Assembly (NCBI RefSeq): GCF_002234675.1
Contig: NC_019879.2
Span: 12,342,464 to 12,406,463 of the forward strand
Source of the DNA: Oryzias latipes
Lineage: Eukaryota; Chordata; Actinopteri; Beloniformes; Adrianichthyidae
Reading direction: 5' to 3'
Length of the DNA: 64,000 nucleotides
Position numbers and translations under genes: made by a program. Below are positions 1 through 11,613 of the stretch, piece after piece (position 1 is the first letter of the stretch; each line of letters opens with the position of its first letter). The notes beneath the pieces were generated by a model. It was given only the letters and a program-made list of their open reading frames with translations, did no database searches and was not told the DNA's origin.

Positions 1-184
1 AACCCAAATCCACAGCTCTATTTAAGCTTTTTTCCTCAGTGGTACCATGCTCACTAAAGATCATGGTGTTCTGAGAGATTACAGCCGTGAAGATTAACAA
101 AGGTTGTTCAAGAAGTGAGATGATCAATAGTTTAGTGTGTCGGTTGACATGGTTTAGTGTTTAAATACTTAATACTATGAGCAA

Positions 185-360
185 ATTTTATCCCTGGTCG
201 TAGAAACAATATCGCTGACGCTCTCTAGCTTCAAATTCCAAGAGTTAAATTTGTGTCCGCAAGCCAATCCTCTGTCTGCCTTGCTTCAAGCAGATGACGC
301 TCGACAAGGAGCATCTCCGTTTAGAGACTTGTACTCGTCAGTCTCTAAATGCATGAGGTT
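185..360 (+). mobile_element. Tyrosine-recombinase retrotransposon remnant (DIRS/Ngaro-like), RNase H end
   Basis: Translation gives PGRRNNIADAL and then, after a one-base frameshift, SSFKFQELNLCPQANP. This resembles the RNase H C-terminus and following linker of DIRS/Ngaro-type retroelements, where a PGR-N-ADALSR stretch is followed by a F-Q-F-R-LCPQA-like segment. The frame is broken by the shift and by later stops, so this is a fossil. Sequence to about 760 may belong to the same element but I cannot support it. A Ty3/gypsy RNase H end is the main alternative; the LCPQA tail argues against that. Confidence 0.4.
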
Positions 361-1232
361 CGGCTAAAATACTATTAAAAACCTGTGATCCCCCATGGAT
401 CTCAAATTGTTACTCCTTTGCCAGTATCCAGACACCCCTTTGCGAATTGATATTTCAGTAGTCTGTGCTTTGTTGTCCACCTATTTGAGAACCACTGATT
501 TCAAGTACGAAGCATCAAATCCTGCTGAGCTGCAGTCCAGTTCTACTTGAGATGTTGAACTTCATCTACGAATGCCCTTGGTCCTTGGATACCCTTCCAT
601 TCGCCTGTTCCTCAATGGTCTTCTAAAGGTACGTCCCTCCGGAAAATACTATAAGTCACTTCTCTCTTACCATTGGCACATATAAAATGTTGGTGCTAAG
701 ACTACGTGCAGGTTCCATATTTCACTGTTGATCCTCTGTTGTAATCTGTGCTTCTAATGGCTTTCTAAGGTGTGGTGAATAAACAAATAGAACCTTCTCT
801 TTAACTCACTTCTTGATCTCACTTTCTCTGATTTGTCTTTAAAGAGCACATTTATTCCAGTTACCTGAAACTGACCAGTTCTGCTAAGATACATATATTC
901 ATTGCCAAGACTAATACTGCGTTTGTCTTTTATCCATGCATCGTTTCCTGAGCCTGTGACCCCTACTCCCTTGTCAGTACTTCCGTTTCTGGTGGATGAC
1001 ATAAAACCCTTAACAAAGTAGGCTGGCTTCCAAGTTCCACAGTCTCTGCTCATCCTGCGGCCTCCCTCCTGATCGCGCCCCCTGCACTCCTTGAGAATTG
1101 GTGCCACAACTCCACGTACCTATTTCTGCACATGAAGAGATGGGGCGGTGGACCTCCTCCGCGTTCCAAAGAGACATCAGACTTAAATTGACCAACATAT
1201 TAGCATCACAAAGGAAAATATTTTCTTGTATT
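361..1232. other. No recognisable gene
   Basis: Short frames on both strands (for example 754-1107 minus and 1010-1198 minus) match no family I recognise and have no codon or splice support. The first part may be decayed retroelement sequence continuing from 360. Confidence 0.5.
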
Positions 1233-1445
1233 ATTGATGTTTGAATACTATATTACGCCAGGTGGAAGCCTCAAATTTAGGATGTTACTTAAGCTTGTAT
1301 TATAGTATGCCAGATGGAAGCGTCGAATTTGTGGACGTTAACTTCGTATCATAGTACTTCAGATGGAAGCATCAAAATTGTGGATGTTAAGCTTGCATTT
1401 TAGTATGCCAGATGGAAGCGTGGAATTTATTGATGTTAAGCTTGT
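1233..1445. repeat. Short tandem repeat, about four units of 49-52 bp
   Basis: The motif GATGGAAGC (GGTGGAAGC in the first unit) recurs at 1261, 1313, 1362 and 1411, that is every 49-52 bp. It is followed each time by a TCGAATTTGTGGA-like stretch and an AAGCTTG-like stretch. Units differ by several substitutions, so the array is old. Bases 1446-1776 beside it hold nothing I recognise. Confidence 0.75.
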
Positions 1446-2057
1446 GTCGTCTTACAGGTCTTGGTTCATGGTGGTTTCAATTTATAGTTCTCCTGCTGCA
1501 TCTTTTTGGACGGATTTGCTACACGTTCAATTTGCCTGGCTTTCTTTCTCTTCTATCTAGATAGTATGTTCCCTTTGTGGCGCTGTACTCGAACGGGAGC
1601 GGTCCAACGGTCAATGGTGCCGGGTCACACATAGCAGTTATACTTGTAAGTCTGGAATTTAGAGAATTTCTATAAAGTTTTGCCATATGTGTAATGGAAG
1701 CACAGATTCTCCATCCTTGACTATCATCAGAATACTTTATCACATTTATCCATAAATTATCACTGCACATTGCTGATTAACCCTCCTGTTATGTTTCGGG
1801 TCAAATTGACCCGTTTTACAGTTTGAACATATAGGAAAAATAGTTTAAAGTATTTTTTCAGCATGAAACGTCTTCTGCTTGCCTTAATTAGTGTAATCAA
1901 CACATATTATGAATTTGGTTCATCTCACATATTTGCACCCCCCCCCCCTGCATGTTTACATCACATAGATAATGTTCGGGTCAATTTGACCCAGCAGTCA
2001 AACTGGAGGAAAAAGGATGTCTTATTAATAGTAGTATTCCTTCATTTGCAGCTGTGA

Positions 2058-2079
2058 GACACACACACACACACCTACA

Positions 2080-2113
<34 letters not shown>
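2058..2113. repeat. (CA)n microsatellite
   Basis: About 28 CA dinucleotides with two interruptions, inside the piggyBac-like element. Confidence 0.95.
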
Positions 2114-2119
<6 letters not shown>

Positions 2120-2276
2120 TAGGTGTTATGACTTTTGACAGGAACCATTTATGTTCTCGCGGGAAAACTCAACCCACATTCATTGGACACTCAACAGGGG
2201 AGGGGCAAAACATATGAAAGATTCTCTGCATGGGAGTCCTTCCAACATTACACTCTGTCAGGCAGACCTTTAGAAA

Positions 2277-2562
2277 ATGAGCAACGAAAGCAGAATGATA
2301 ACAGTCCAGGAGGCTCTGGAAGTCATCACTGATCATGATCAGAAGTAGACTATCTTGAGCTCAATTCTGATTCTAATGATTCTGATTTTGAACCAAATGA
2401 GGGAATTGTTATTCCTGTTCCTCCAAGCAAGACATTCATATCAAAGAATGGTGAAATACATTGGTCTTCATCCCTAAATATGCGTCAGACAAACCTGTCT
2501 GCAGAAAACATGATAAAGACAGTGCCAGGGCCCACTAGGATGGCAGTGACTCATGTGACCAT
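2277..2562 (+). pseudogene. piggyBac transposase, N-terminal fragment
   Basis: From the ATG at 2277 the frame reads MITVQEALEVITDHD; a one-base shift near 2336 then gives SEVDYLELNSDSNDSDFEP, an acidic N-terminus typical of piggyBac transposases. It ends in KNGEIHWSSS and then VPGPTRMA, the usual segment just ahead of the DDD catalytic core. No catalytic core follows, because an interspersed repeat begins at about 2566. The product would be non-functional. Confidence 0.75.
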
Positions 2563-2565
2563 ATC

Positions 2566-3014
2566 AATTCATTCAATCTAATTCAATTCAATTCAATTTG
2601 ATTTGTATTGCCCAAATTCACAACAACAGTCGTCTCGATGGGCTTCGCATCGGTAATTGAAAAAGTAAAACATAAAATCAAAAGGATCATGAATACATAG
2701 AATTCAATAGGAAAATACTAAATGGAACTAACTAAACAGACTAAGCTTAAAGGTCATCCCTTCCCTTAGACCCTCCTTCGCGGTAAGGAAAAACTCCTAA
2801 AAAAAAACAGATTCCGGAAAAAACAAAGAAACCTCAGGGGTGTCCACATGAAGGAGGGATCCTCCCCCAGGATGGACAGGTGGTTTATCAGAACCCATAG
2901 AGAAGAAAAAATGTATCTAACTCTACAACTACATATTTTAAGTCCAGACGAGGTTCATCCAGATGGATTTGGGGGGACGGCTGGGGGCGCGAGTCGAGCC
3001 GGAGACAGGATCCA
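2566..3014 (+). repeat. Teleost interspersed repeat (AATTCAATT family), copy 1
   Basis: It begins with reiterated AATTC and TTTGTATTGCCC, then contains CCTCCTTCGCGGTAAG, AAAAACTCCTAAA, GGGGTGTCCACATGAAG and GGGGGCGCGAG. The same blocks appear in the same order at 20505-20945, so both are copies of one dispersed family. Its class is unclear: a LINE 3' tail or a SINE-like element is likely. It sits where the piggyBac catalytic core should be. Confidence 0.7.
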
Positions 3015-3150
3015 GGTCAAGACAAGCATGACTTCTGCGAAATATGCAAAATTAATTTGCACAAAGCACAGTGTGATGACTGGTCACTCTTGTGCTGTGT
3101 ATATGTACAGAAACACACACAACTTCATATTGCAATTTCTTGTCTGTTGT
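3015..3150 (+). pseudogene. piggyBac transposase, cysteine-rich C-terminal fragment
   Basis: The frame reads ICTKHSVMTGHSC, preceded in a neighbouring frame by FCEIC. This matches the spaced Cys/His pattern of the C-terminal cross-brace zinc finger of piggyBac transposases. It lies at the correct end of the TTAA-flanked element, on the same strand as the N-terminal fragment at 2277. Confidence 0.55.
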
Positions 3151-3550
3151 ATTGTGATTTTGTTTTTTTCTGGTTTACAGTGCATGTATGTAAAACAAAA
3201 TTTCAAGAGTATGTTTCAATGTTTTGTAAAACTATTGTATTTTATATGTTAGTCTTTTAAAAGTAATACAGTAGTGAAAAATTTGAAACAAGTTTGAACA
3301 TGTATATTTTTAAGAAAAACGAGTGAATTATCTAATAATTGAACCACTACCTGTTAGAGGTAAGGAACACCATTTCACTAGGTTTTGATAGAATAATTAG
3401 TAATAAAGTTAGTAATGAAATATTCACACTGCTTGTTAGGATTTTTTGGGTTTCAGACATCTTTTAATTAATAAAACATGCACCGGGTCAAATTGACCCA
3501 GGGAACATCATCTCTGTTCCTCACAAATGAACATAACAGGAGGGTTTTAA

Positions 3551-4404
3551 GTAAGGAAAATTGATAGTTTAATAATTGCCATTTGAGAACACTTTAACAT
3601 CATTTCTTTTAAATTACGCATCACGCATCAATTATAAAAACAACATTGATCATCAGAAACCATTGATTATTTGCCATCACCCTGGTTCCAACATTCTATT
3701 GGAATTAGTTTAAACACCCCACGCCGTTTAGTCCTCCCATCTCCATATTGTGGCACAAAAATGTCTTTGTACATTTTCTTGAATATATGGATTTGTGAAT
3801 ATTGTTATTATCAAACATGTCTAACTTGACCCAAGGAAGAAAAGCCACGAAGCTGAACCAAAAAAAAACCCACACATGCATGCTTACTTTGGTTCAAAAG
3901 TAACACTTTTCAAATGCTTGCACAAGTTGTTGGTGATTTTGCAGACTGGTTGGTAATGCAGCTTAAGAAATAAACAATTTAGGATTTAGAGTGGCAGAGA
4001 TCACTGAGCCATGGAGAAGATTTCCCGCTCCTAGACCATTCGCAGAAAGCCCATAAAAGAAGAAGGCTGGAAATAGAGCTTGGATTTGGACCCCGTTGGT
4101 GTGTGCTGCACTTAAGCCATCTCGAAGAACATTATCTTCCCCGCTGCTTGGGGCGCTGCTTCTCCACCTGCTCTAAAGGGTCGAAAGTTATTTAAAATTA
4201 CACTCATGCATGCTCTCAGAGTTGTGCAGAGAGGGTAGTTAGATGCTCACTGAACATGAATGGAAATGTGAACACAAATACAAATAGAAAATAGTAAGAG
4301 AAAAGAGGTCATGGGGATCATAAACATCCCTACTTCTGTTTTGGTCAGATTAGCTTTCAAATAGCTTTATATTTAACTTTTAAAATTAAATTATAAACTG
4401 AAAA
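3551..4404. other. No recognisable gene
   Basis: AT-rich intergenic sequence with no convincing open frame, splice-bounded exon or TE terminus. Confidence 0.6.
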
Positions 4405-5619
4405 TGTCTATGAAGACTCTCATTCATCCAGGTTGGTTCCATTGTAGTAGGTTTAGGGGATGTCATCTGGACTTGGTTTTAAAGTTGGAAGACGTTTCAC
4501 CTCTTATCCAAGAGGCTTTGTCAATTCTGAAATAGCTGGTCTAAGAGTTGGTATATATGCGCTCATGGGGGAGGAGACAGACCTGAAACTGGAGGTGTTG
4601 TCCACTTAGCCTACGTGGTTTCGGGTCGTTAATAGTCCTTTGTCCTCAGCTGGGTGTTGGGGAGTCAGTGACTCCCTCTCCAAATGGTCGTCTCTTTCAG
4701 CGGTTAATGACTCAGGTGGAACTGGTTTGGTTTGTTTAGGTTTCAAAACACTGCCGTAGAAGGATGGAAGAATAAACCTGAGACCACCATTCTTATTAAG
4801 AGAAGGTTTATCCTTCTTGACAAAGATGGCTTCTTTCACTCCTCGCTCAAACCATCCTTTCTCTCTGGCTAGAATTTGGACTTCACTGTCCTCGAAAGAG
4901 TGGTTTGTGGCCTTCAGGTGGAGATGTACTGCAGACTCAGGTCCACTTGGGTTGGCTCTGCGATGTTGGTAAAGCCGCTTGTGTAGCGGTTGTTTGGTTT
5001 CTCCTATATACTGTTCATTGCAGTTCTCTTTGCAGTGGATAGAGTACACAACATTACTCTGTTTGTAGCTGGGAATTTTGTCCTTTGGATGAACCAGTGT
5101 CTGTCTGAGGGTATTGACTGGTTTGAGATGAACTGGGATGTTATGTTGTTTGAAAATCCTTTTAAGTTTTTCAGACAGCCCTGAGATATATGGAATTGAA
5201 ATACTGTTCCGTTTCGTCTCTTGTTCCTTCATGTCTTGTTTTCCTGTATGTTGGGATCTGGTGAATGCCCACTTGGGATATCCACAGGTTCGGAGGGCTT
5301 GGTGGATATGTTGCTCTTCCTTCTTCTTTCCGTCAGAGCTTGTGGGGACCTCCTGGGCTCTGTGTTGTAATGTCCTGATAACGCCTAGTTTGTGCTGTAC
5401 AGGGTGGTTTGAGTCAAATAACAGGTACTGATCTGTGTGAGTAGGCTTTCTGTACACTTCAACCTGGAGCTGTCTGTCCTCTCCAATGATCACAGCACAG
5501 TCTAGAAAGGCTAGGGTGTTGTCCTTTGTGTCATCCCTGGTGAACTTGATGTTCTTGTCTACTGCGTTGATATGATCTGTGAAAGTCTCCACTTCCTGGC
5601 TTTTGATCTTGACCCAAGT
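4405..5619 (-). mobile_element. Penelope-like retroelement, 5'-truncated
   Basis: A long minus-strand frame carries the C-terminal reverse-transcriptase region and a GIY-YIG endonuclease, the combination that defines Penelope-like elements. On the minus strand the 3' flank runs to about 4405 and includes GAGGTGAAACGTCTTCC, a segment I associate with terminal repeats of fish Penelope-like elements. Similarity starts abruptly at 5619, so the 5' side is missing. Confidence 0.85.
4606..5619 (-). pseudogene. Penelope polyprotein: RT C-terminus plus GIY-YIG endonuclease
   Basis: The open frame starts formally at 5700, but its first 27 codons are unrelated flank; element similarity begins at TWVKIKSQEV (5619). 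Counting from 5700, residues 28-150 are the RT C-terminal part (FLDCAVIIGE, EVYRKPTHTDQYLLF). Residues 216-305 are the GIY-YIG nuclease: VVYSI (217-221), the Cys pair HCKENC, YIGET (231-235), Arg242, Glu290 and Asn302 are all visible. In intact relatives the segment before TWVK ends in the catalytic Asp-Asp, so truncation fell just after the active site. The nuclease looks intact; reverse transcription is impossible. Confidence 0.88.
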
Positions 5620-5700
5620 GTAAATCAAATAACACAGCAAATCACACAGCGTTGTGTTAGTACAACAACCATCAAACAGATAACTTAGATGCACCATCAA

Positions 5701-7664
5701 GGGTTTTCTATACCAGTTGGCAGCTTGAACAGAAACTCAGCCAACATTTCAGTTTTTGGGGTTTCGTGCGGTTCAGTTGTTAGATACTATTTTTCACTTA
5801 CAGGTTTTCTAAAAATGTTCTAAAAGAAAGTGGTACACTTTAACTGTGGTACACCCACAGCGCGCTTCCATCTGCGCCTTTCTGCATTTGCCTGTGACAA
5901 AGAAAGTGGCCTGGTCCTCATTTCTGGTTATTGTTTAAATGAACATCAGCAAGATGGGTGCAGCTATACGGTGCAATCTTCTCAAATGCATTGCAACTCT
6001 GATAAGTTTGCCTTTTGGAACAAAGATTTCAGAACACGTTGAAAACAGGAAAAACAGGATTTTCATCAGAGTGGGTCTTTAACAGACTCTTTGGGTAATA
6101 CATTTTTCTCAAAAAGTTTGGCTTTGTTAACTTTTTTCGTTTTAATGAGTTTTATGTTCCATGTAATTAACACTTTGACAGATGTGACTTGGACTTAGCT
6201 TTTCCTGTGCCATTGAGTATATTATTTTTCAACTCAGACTTTGGGCTGTGGTTAAACTTTCTAAAGTTACACTTGTTTTTTACCCTTTGACCCTATTATT
6301 CAGTAATGAATCTGATGTGTGTGTATGTGCACACTTTTATGTGCATTTTGATTTATGGAAATTTCTGCCCCAAAGAAAAAGTGAATGTTTTTCTGGTTTT
6401 CCTCTTCTTTTTTTTATCTCCTACAATTAAAAACATCTAAATCCAGCGGCACGAAGGAAAAATTCAGTCGAGTTAAACTCACGATTTGCCATGTTTCTCT
6501 GAGATTTTGATTTTGACCTGTGAAAACCACCAATTAAATTTCTCTGGTTTTGATGTTTGGTTGGGTGTCCTGTTTTTGTAAGGATATCAAGGGTGTGTGT
6601 TTATGGTGAACCCAAAAGCAGGGTAATGGTGAATAGAATCTTTTTTTTCCAAATAAAAAATAACCCAAAACTAAAGAATAAAATAATAAAAATGCTAAAA
6701 ACAATTATTAATCATGAATAAAATGGAAACATGCAAATGCAAAAGGGTCTGATAAGGAACATCATTTTATTGACTAAGGTCACTGAAACTCTGTGGTCCT
6801 CCAAACTTCCTCCTATTGTGAACATAATAATTGGAACAGCAAGCATGGAAACAGAAGAGACCAAAACTAAACATAAACTAAACTAAACTTATGTCACAAA
6901 TCCTATTATTTTTATTCCAAATCCAGCTAATCTTCCATTAATGGAAAATCTTCACATCTGTGGATCTGTCTTGTTTGCTGACAGACTGAAGTTCAGCTCA
7001 AAACAGTCAGCAGCCTTTATAGGAGAGTCTTCTATTTGTGAACTGAGCCTTTAAGGATTCACTGGGTCTACAAGAGATTAGACGGGAGAGCAGCAATTAA
7101 ACCATGACACGACTCTCCATCACTGCCCCCCCTCCCTTCTTACCTCATCCTACACTCACACAACCATAGGTTGCTATGGAAACTGCATTCCCCTTCCCAC
7201 TTTTCATCTCTTCCTTCCTCTCACTTGCTCTTGCTTCCTCCTTTCTTTACCTCCACTCTTACCATCTTACCATTCAGTCATTAAAAGGTTCTGTGTTTCT
7301 TCATTAAGAATTGTCCTTTAATATTGTCATCTTCAACATCTAAATTTATTTGACCACAATTACATTGTTTTAAAAAAAATTTAAATTGAATTTCATATTG
7401 GATAATGATTGAAGTGAAAATAAAGGGAGAAGTGGGAAGACGACGCATCAGAGGGAATGTGACAAAGAAGAAATGTGGGGAAACAAAAAAAAAAAGAACA
7501 AAGGATAGACTTACATTTTTTTGAAGCTGGGTCACACCTTGACGTCTTCTGAATATGCAAAGTTATTATTACTGCATCAACAATTTTTAATTTGCTGATT
7601 AGCCACCGGTGCTCAGATTTTCTCAATTCACTGCATCCCTCTAAAACCAAAAACATGGCCTTTG
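5701..7664. other. No recognisable gene
   Basis: AT-rich intergenic DNA with a pyrimidine-rich tract at about 7100-7270. Open frames here are short and composition-driven. No TE terminus with a target duplication was found. Confidence 0.6.
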
Positions 7665-7666
7665 TA

Positions 7667-7874
7667 ACCCTTGTGCTATCCTAGGCAATTTAACATTGGG
7701 AGTTGGGTCATCTATTCTAGACCCACTGTACAGTGCTCTGAACCATTTTTCTTCAATGATTTGTGATCTTCACTGGTGTCCATGGATTACATGAAATCTT
7801 TCCACCTTTATCCACCTCATGGTAGGAATAACACGTCAATGTAAGGGTGGGGTCATCTAAGATAGCACAAGGGT
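7667..7874. mobile_element. TA-flanked MITE (ACCCTTGTGCTATC family), complete copy
   Basis: Starts ACCCTTGTGCTATCCTAGG after TA (7665-7666) and ends GATAGCACAAGGGT before TA (7875-7876). Length 208 bp, with no coding capacity. TA duplications and short inverted ends point to mobilisation by a Tc1/mariner transposase. Relatives are at 34109-34309, 59159-60159 (interrupted), 56721-56900 and 58037-58121 (both partial). Confidence 0.85.
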
Positions 7875-7876
7875 TA

Positions 7877-8319
7877 AATCGCTCTTCTCCTCCTCCTCCT
7901 CCCCATGGTTGTTTAAGACAAAGGTTTGAACTTTGTTACGCATCTGTGTTTCAAGCATTAAAGACATTTGTTGAGAGAAAAATACAAATCCCACCATTAG
8001 ACAGGCTGAAATGTATTTTAAAAGCTGTTAAAAAGATAATATCCTTTATCTTATCTTTATGATGATGAGTGACAGAGCTAAATAAATCAACCTCTTCAAC
8101 GACTTGACTCTATAGGTCAGGTATGATCAAACAGAAGAAGTGGACCAGAAACAGCAGAGATCTTAAGGGAAATTCAGACTGGAAATGTCTGTTGGTCCTG
8201 ACCACGACCACTTAATTTGGTCCGGATCGAGTCCTGAACCTTGTGTTTGGTCTGTAGTCAGACTGTTTTCAAGTGGACATTTATGTTTTGAATCAAGCTT
8301 GTGAACAAAGGCATGTGAC
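7877..8319. other. No recognisable gene
   Basis: Intergenic sequence between two non-autonomous DNA elements; nothing supported. Confidence 0.55.
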
Positions 8320-8322
8320 TAA

Positions 8323-9355
8323 GGCTGCATTTACACTGCAGGTCTTGATGCCCAAATCCGATTTTCTGATTATATCCGATTTTTTTGACGACCCGCTTAC
8401 ATCATCTTTTAAAAGTGACCCTTATCCAATTTTTGCATTTACACTATACAATGCTGAAACTATCAAACGTAGACATTCTGAGGACTACGTAGCAGCATTT
8501 CCGTCTTCCGCGGACCTGAGCACTTACCGCACGGATTTAAAAAATTATGAGCGAGCAGGCCCTTAATAATAATTATAACAGTAATAAAAGCACATTTAGA
8601 AGATGAGTGTTGGTCCAAACGGCAGACGTTTAGCATGGCGAAATCTGCCAGAGCTGCTTGTTAGCAGCTTAGCTTATCCGCCCCCCCTTTTTGTTGTGTT
8701 TCTTTTGTGTGAAATGCGGTTGTCATGGAGGCAACGCAGCGACGGAAGGAGGCGTTGCCTTGGGCGCTTCTGGATGAGGCAGGGGGACGAGAAGGGATCC
8801 GCGGGAGAGAAAAAAGGAGGGCTGCTCGGCCGGCTTATGTGCTCTCGCTGAGTTTTGAATGAGGAAGTGTTTGATCCAAGCAAAGAAATAAACGGCTTCT
8901 AGCCTGTTCCAAGCGCTTTCCCGCTTGATTAGTTACTGTTTGCGTCCCGATCGGGACCGGACCGGAAATAACAGCGGTTTCCGACTACGGTCTGAAGCCT
9001 GAGGCTGAAAGGTAACACGCTGATGGGGGTCCAACTGTCCTCGAACAGCAAAATCAGCGCACAAAAGCACCTTAATAAGTCATGTGATCTCAGTTGGTGA
9101 TGTCCTGAGTTGACATCACTGACGTACGACTTGCATTTATTGGGGAATATCCAATTTGTCTGCTTACATGGCAGACGCACATGCACGTATCTGATTCGTA
9201 TCCGATTTATTTCCACATATGAATGAAGCCTGAGAAAATCAGAATCCATGCACTTTTTTCCTGCGTACACGTTCACCGTTCACATTCATTTCCGATCTCA
9301 TGAGAGGAAAAAAATCGGAATTGGGTCACTTGAACCATGCAGTGTAAATGGGGCC
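8323..9355. mobile_element. PIF/Harbinger-type non-autonomous element, 1033 bp
   Basis: Ends are GGCTGCATTTACACTGCA at 8323 and TGCAGTGTAAATGGGGCC to 9355, inverted copies of each other apart from a few bases. Both are flanked by TAA (8320-8322 and 9356-9358). A 3-bp TAA target and GGC-starting ends fit the Harbinger superfamily. The interior is GC-richer and has frames on both strands (8603-8851 plus, 8929-9276 minus), but none resembles a Harbinger transposase or its Myb-like partner. Confidence 0.75.
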
Positions 9356-9659
9356 TAAAGATCTCTTCAATCTTTGGGCAGGAATTACCCAAAGCAACAA
9401 GAGAAAGAATCATGGAAGTCCTTTGCTTTGCAATGCTTGTCAGGATAGTTCACTTATTTGAACTTTATATTTTGCTGACCAATTTTGAACATCTGTATCA
9501 ACCTCAGGAACAACACTTTTTACTGCTGCTTTGGTACAGCGTAGGCATGCAGGGTGGTTAGTGAGGAAACAACAGCTAAGAACGTTCGCTGATAAGTGTT
9601 TGTGACATGAAGATTGTTGGGAAAACAGTGTGAAAAGCAATGCGTAACACGTTAAAAAT

Positions 9660-9905
9660 GATTTTCTACTTTGTTTACATCCTGGCTCAAAGTTTTCAAA
9701 TTTTCATTTGAAAACACCCAAGCGGATCCAAGTCCAGGACCAGAAACCGCTCTCTGGAAACGAACCGAGAGCACCTCGAAAGACAGGTCAAAGGGACACA
9801 TGGTTTGCTCTGAGTTTCATCAGTCGACTCTATGTTTGAAATGAAACAACTGGACCAAAATGGTTATCGTGGCCGGGCATCATTTTAATTAAGCGACAGA
9901 ATAAG
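9660..9905. repeat. Dispersed DNA-transposon-like repeat, copy A
   Basis: Contains blocks CACCCAAG, ACCAGAAACCGCTCTCTG and CAACTGGACCAAAATGG that recur in the same order at 17400-17640 and 34440-34690. The termini are not clear, so the class is unassigned; Harbinger- or hAT-type MITE remnants are possible. Confidence 0.5.
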
Positions 9906-11301
9906 AGATGTTGAAGAAGAAAAAGAAAAAGCAGTTTGGCGGATTGCTTTTTCTTTTTAAGTTTGAGTCAACAAATGCAGCTTCATTTTGAAAATGAAAA
10001 AGCATTTCTGGTTTTGACTTTTATTTTTAATTATGCTCCAGAAAAACTTCCATATTTAAACTTGAGGGATGCATGCAGAATACTATATATATTTTTCAAA
10101 ATATTGGATTTTCCTGTGACTAACGTGCTTTTCTGAAAGACAGGGTCCTAAGGTACAACCATACTAAATTTGGTGTTTGTACCACAAAATGTATGATTAT
10201 TTTCATAACCAGCTCCACTTTAGCTGGAGGCAGTTTAAGGATGTCTTAACAAATGTAACCGAGGTGCAGAGTTTCTTGGGGTTAAAATCCAATTTTACAG
10301 CAGGTGCCTTCTGAAGACAGATATTACTCAACTCTTGCAAAAACGTGGAACTTAATGTGCATGAGCTCTGTCAAAAATCCTTTAACCAACTGCAGATTAG
10401 TTTATCAACAGTCCAGTTTTGGTTTATGAAGGTTCAAGAAGGTTAGTTATGAAACTGACGTTAGCAATATTATCCTGAGGAGACGACGTGTTGAGAGGTG
10501 AAGCATGTGCTGAGCCTTAACATGGTAAACGTGCCGATCTTCCCGTTGTTGCTGCACGTCGGAGGCTGTGAAGGAATGTGTATATTAAGAGGAACAAACA
10601 AATTACGAGACTTTTTCCCGGCACACAAAGTTTGCCTCCACAACTCAGAGTCTTTTGTGTTGTATTTATAACTCCTCTGTGTCACCACCTGCTGCTCTTC
10701 AGAAAATCCCTTTTTTAAAAGTTGTGGTAACAGGAGGTTGGCCTTTTCTGACTCCCACCCCCTTCTGCTGACTTGCCCTTTAAGTTGCCTTGATGTTGCT
10801 GTGGGACAGCATTCCACTATGCCAGAAATCAAGTGTTAGCAGGGAAGCTCGTCACTTTTGATACAATACCTGCACTGCACGATGAAAACTAAAAAGAACA
10901 TTTAAAAATGTACTTATATAGGGGTGTTGACCCGTACGGCTGCTGCAGGTTTTTGGGTTGTTCGGGCCTGTGGAGAATCGTAAACAAGAGAGAGAAACTG
11001 CATCTTAAGAGGAGTGCAGGTGTGTCTTGCAGTTCCCTTGAGGTTCATCTGGCCACCTCAAGGGAAGATGTGCACGTGATACAGAAGTAGGACACCTGTA
11101 GGATGTTCACACAAACTACACGTTGATGATCTCATTTCTTCATTTTTTACAGGGCATTTGTGACTAAGGCTTGAATGGAGCTGTTTCAGTGCTGTAGTTT
11201 TCTCACAGGATGTCAAGTCAGATGGCATTCTACGAAAAACGACCTGTATATTGACTTTTAATGGCTTTTTAATTAACCAGAAAAAGCTTTCACAAAGTAT
11301 G
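9906..11301. other. No recognisable gene
   Basis: Intergenic sequence. The minus-strand frame at 10470-10832 and the plus-strand frame at 10908-11090 have no recognisable domain. Confidence 0.55.
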
Positions 11302-11613
11302 TACCCACACTCACCGGCCACTTTGTACACTTCTTTCTAGTTAGTACCAGATTGGACCCCTTTTGCCTTCATAACTGCCACAGTCCTTGGTGGCATAAAT
11401 TCAACAGGGTACTGGATCCATGCTTTCATGGTGACGCCAAATTCTGACCCTACTATCGGGTGTGGTCTTCTGCTGCTTTAGTCCATCTGCTTCAATGTTT
11501 GACGTGTTGTGCATTTAGAGATGCTCTTCTGCAAACCTCGGTTGTAACCAGTGCTTATTTTTGTTACTGCTGTCTTTCTATCAGCTGGAACCAGTTTGGC
11601 CATTCTCCTATGA

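Larger units (their letters stand above)
1777..3550 (+). mobile_element. piggyBac-like transposon, internally deleted
   Basis: The ends are inverted repeats: CCCTCCTGTTATG follows TTAA at 1777-1780, and CATAACAGGAGGG is followed by TTTTAA, with TTAA at 3547-3550. Both ends also carry the internal palindrome GGGTCAAATTGACCC. TTAA targets and a terminal CCC/GGG are the known signature of the piggyBac superfamily. Inside are the start and the cysteine-rich end of a transposase gene (separate entries); the catalytic middle is replaced by an interspersed repeat. It cannot be autonomous. Confidence 0.85.

Noticed and set aside
754..1107. 117-codon minus-strand frame
   Set aside because: No recognisable domain, splice signals or homologous copy in the window.
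4440..4560. Hammerhead ribozyme in the Penelope 3' region (minus strand)
   Set aside because: GAAACGTC is present, but the CUGAUGA core reads TTGGATAAGA and no convincing stem II forms by eye. A structure-model search could settle it.
8603..8883. Overlapping frames on both strands in GC-rich sequence
   Set aside because: Within a TAA-flanked non-autonomous element; frames reflect GC content and no domain is seen.
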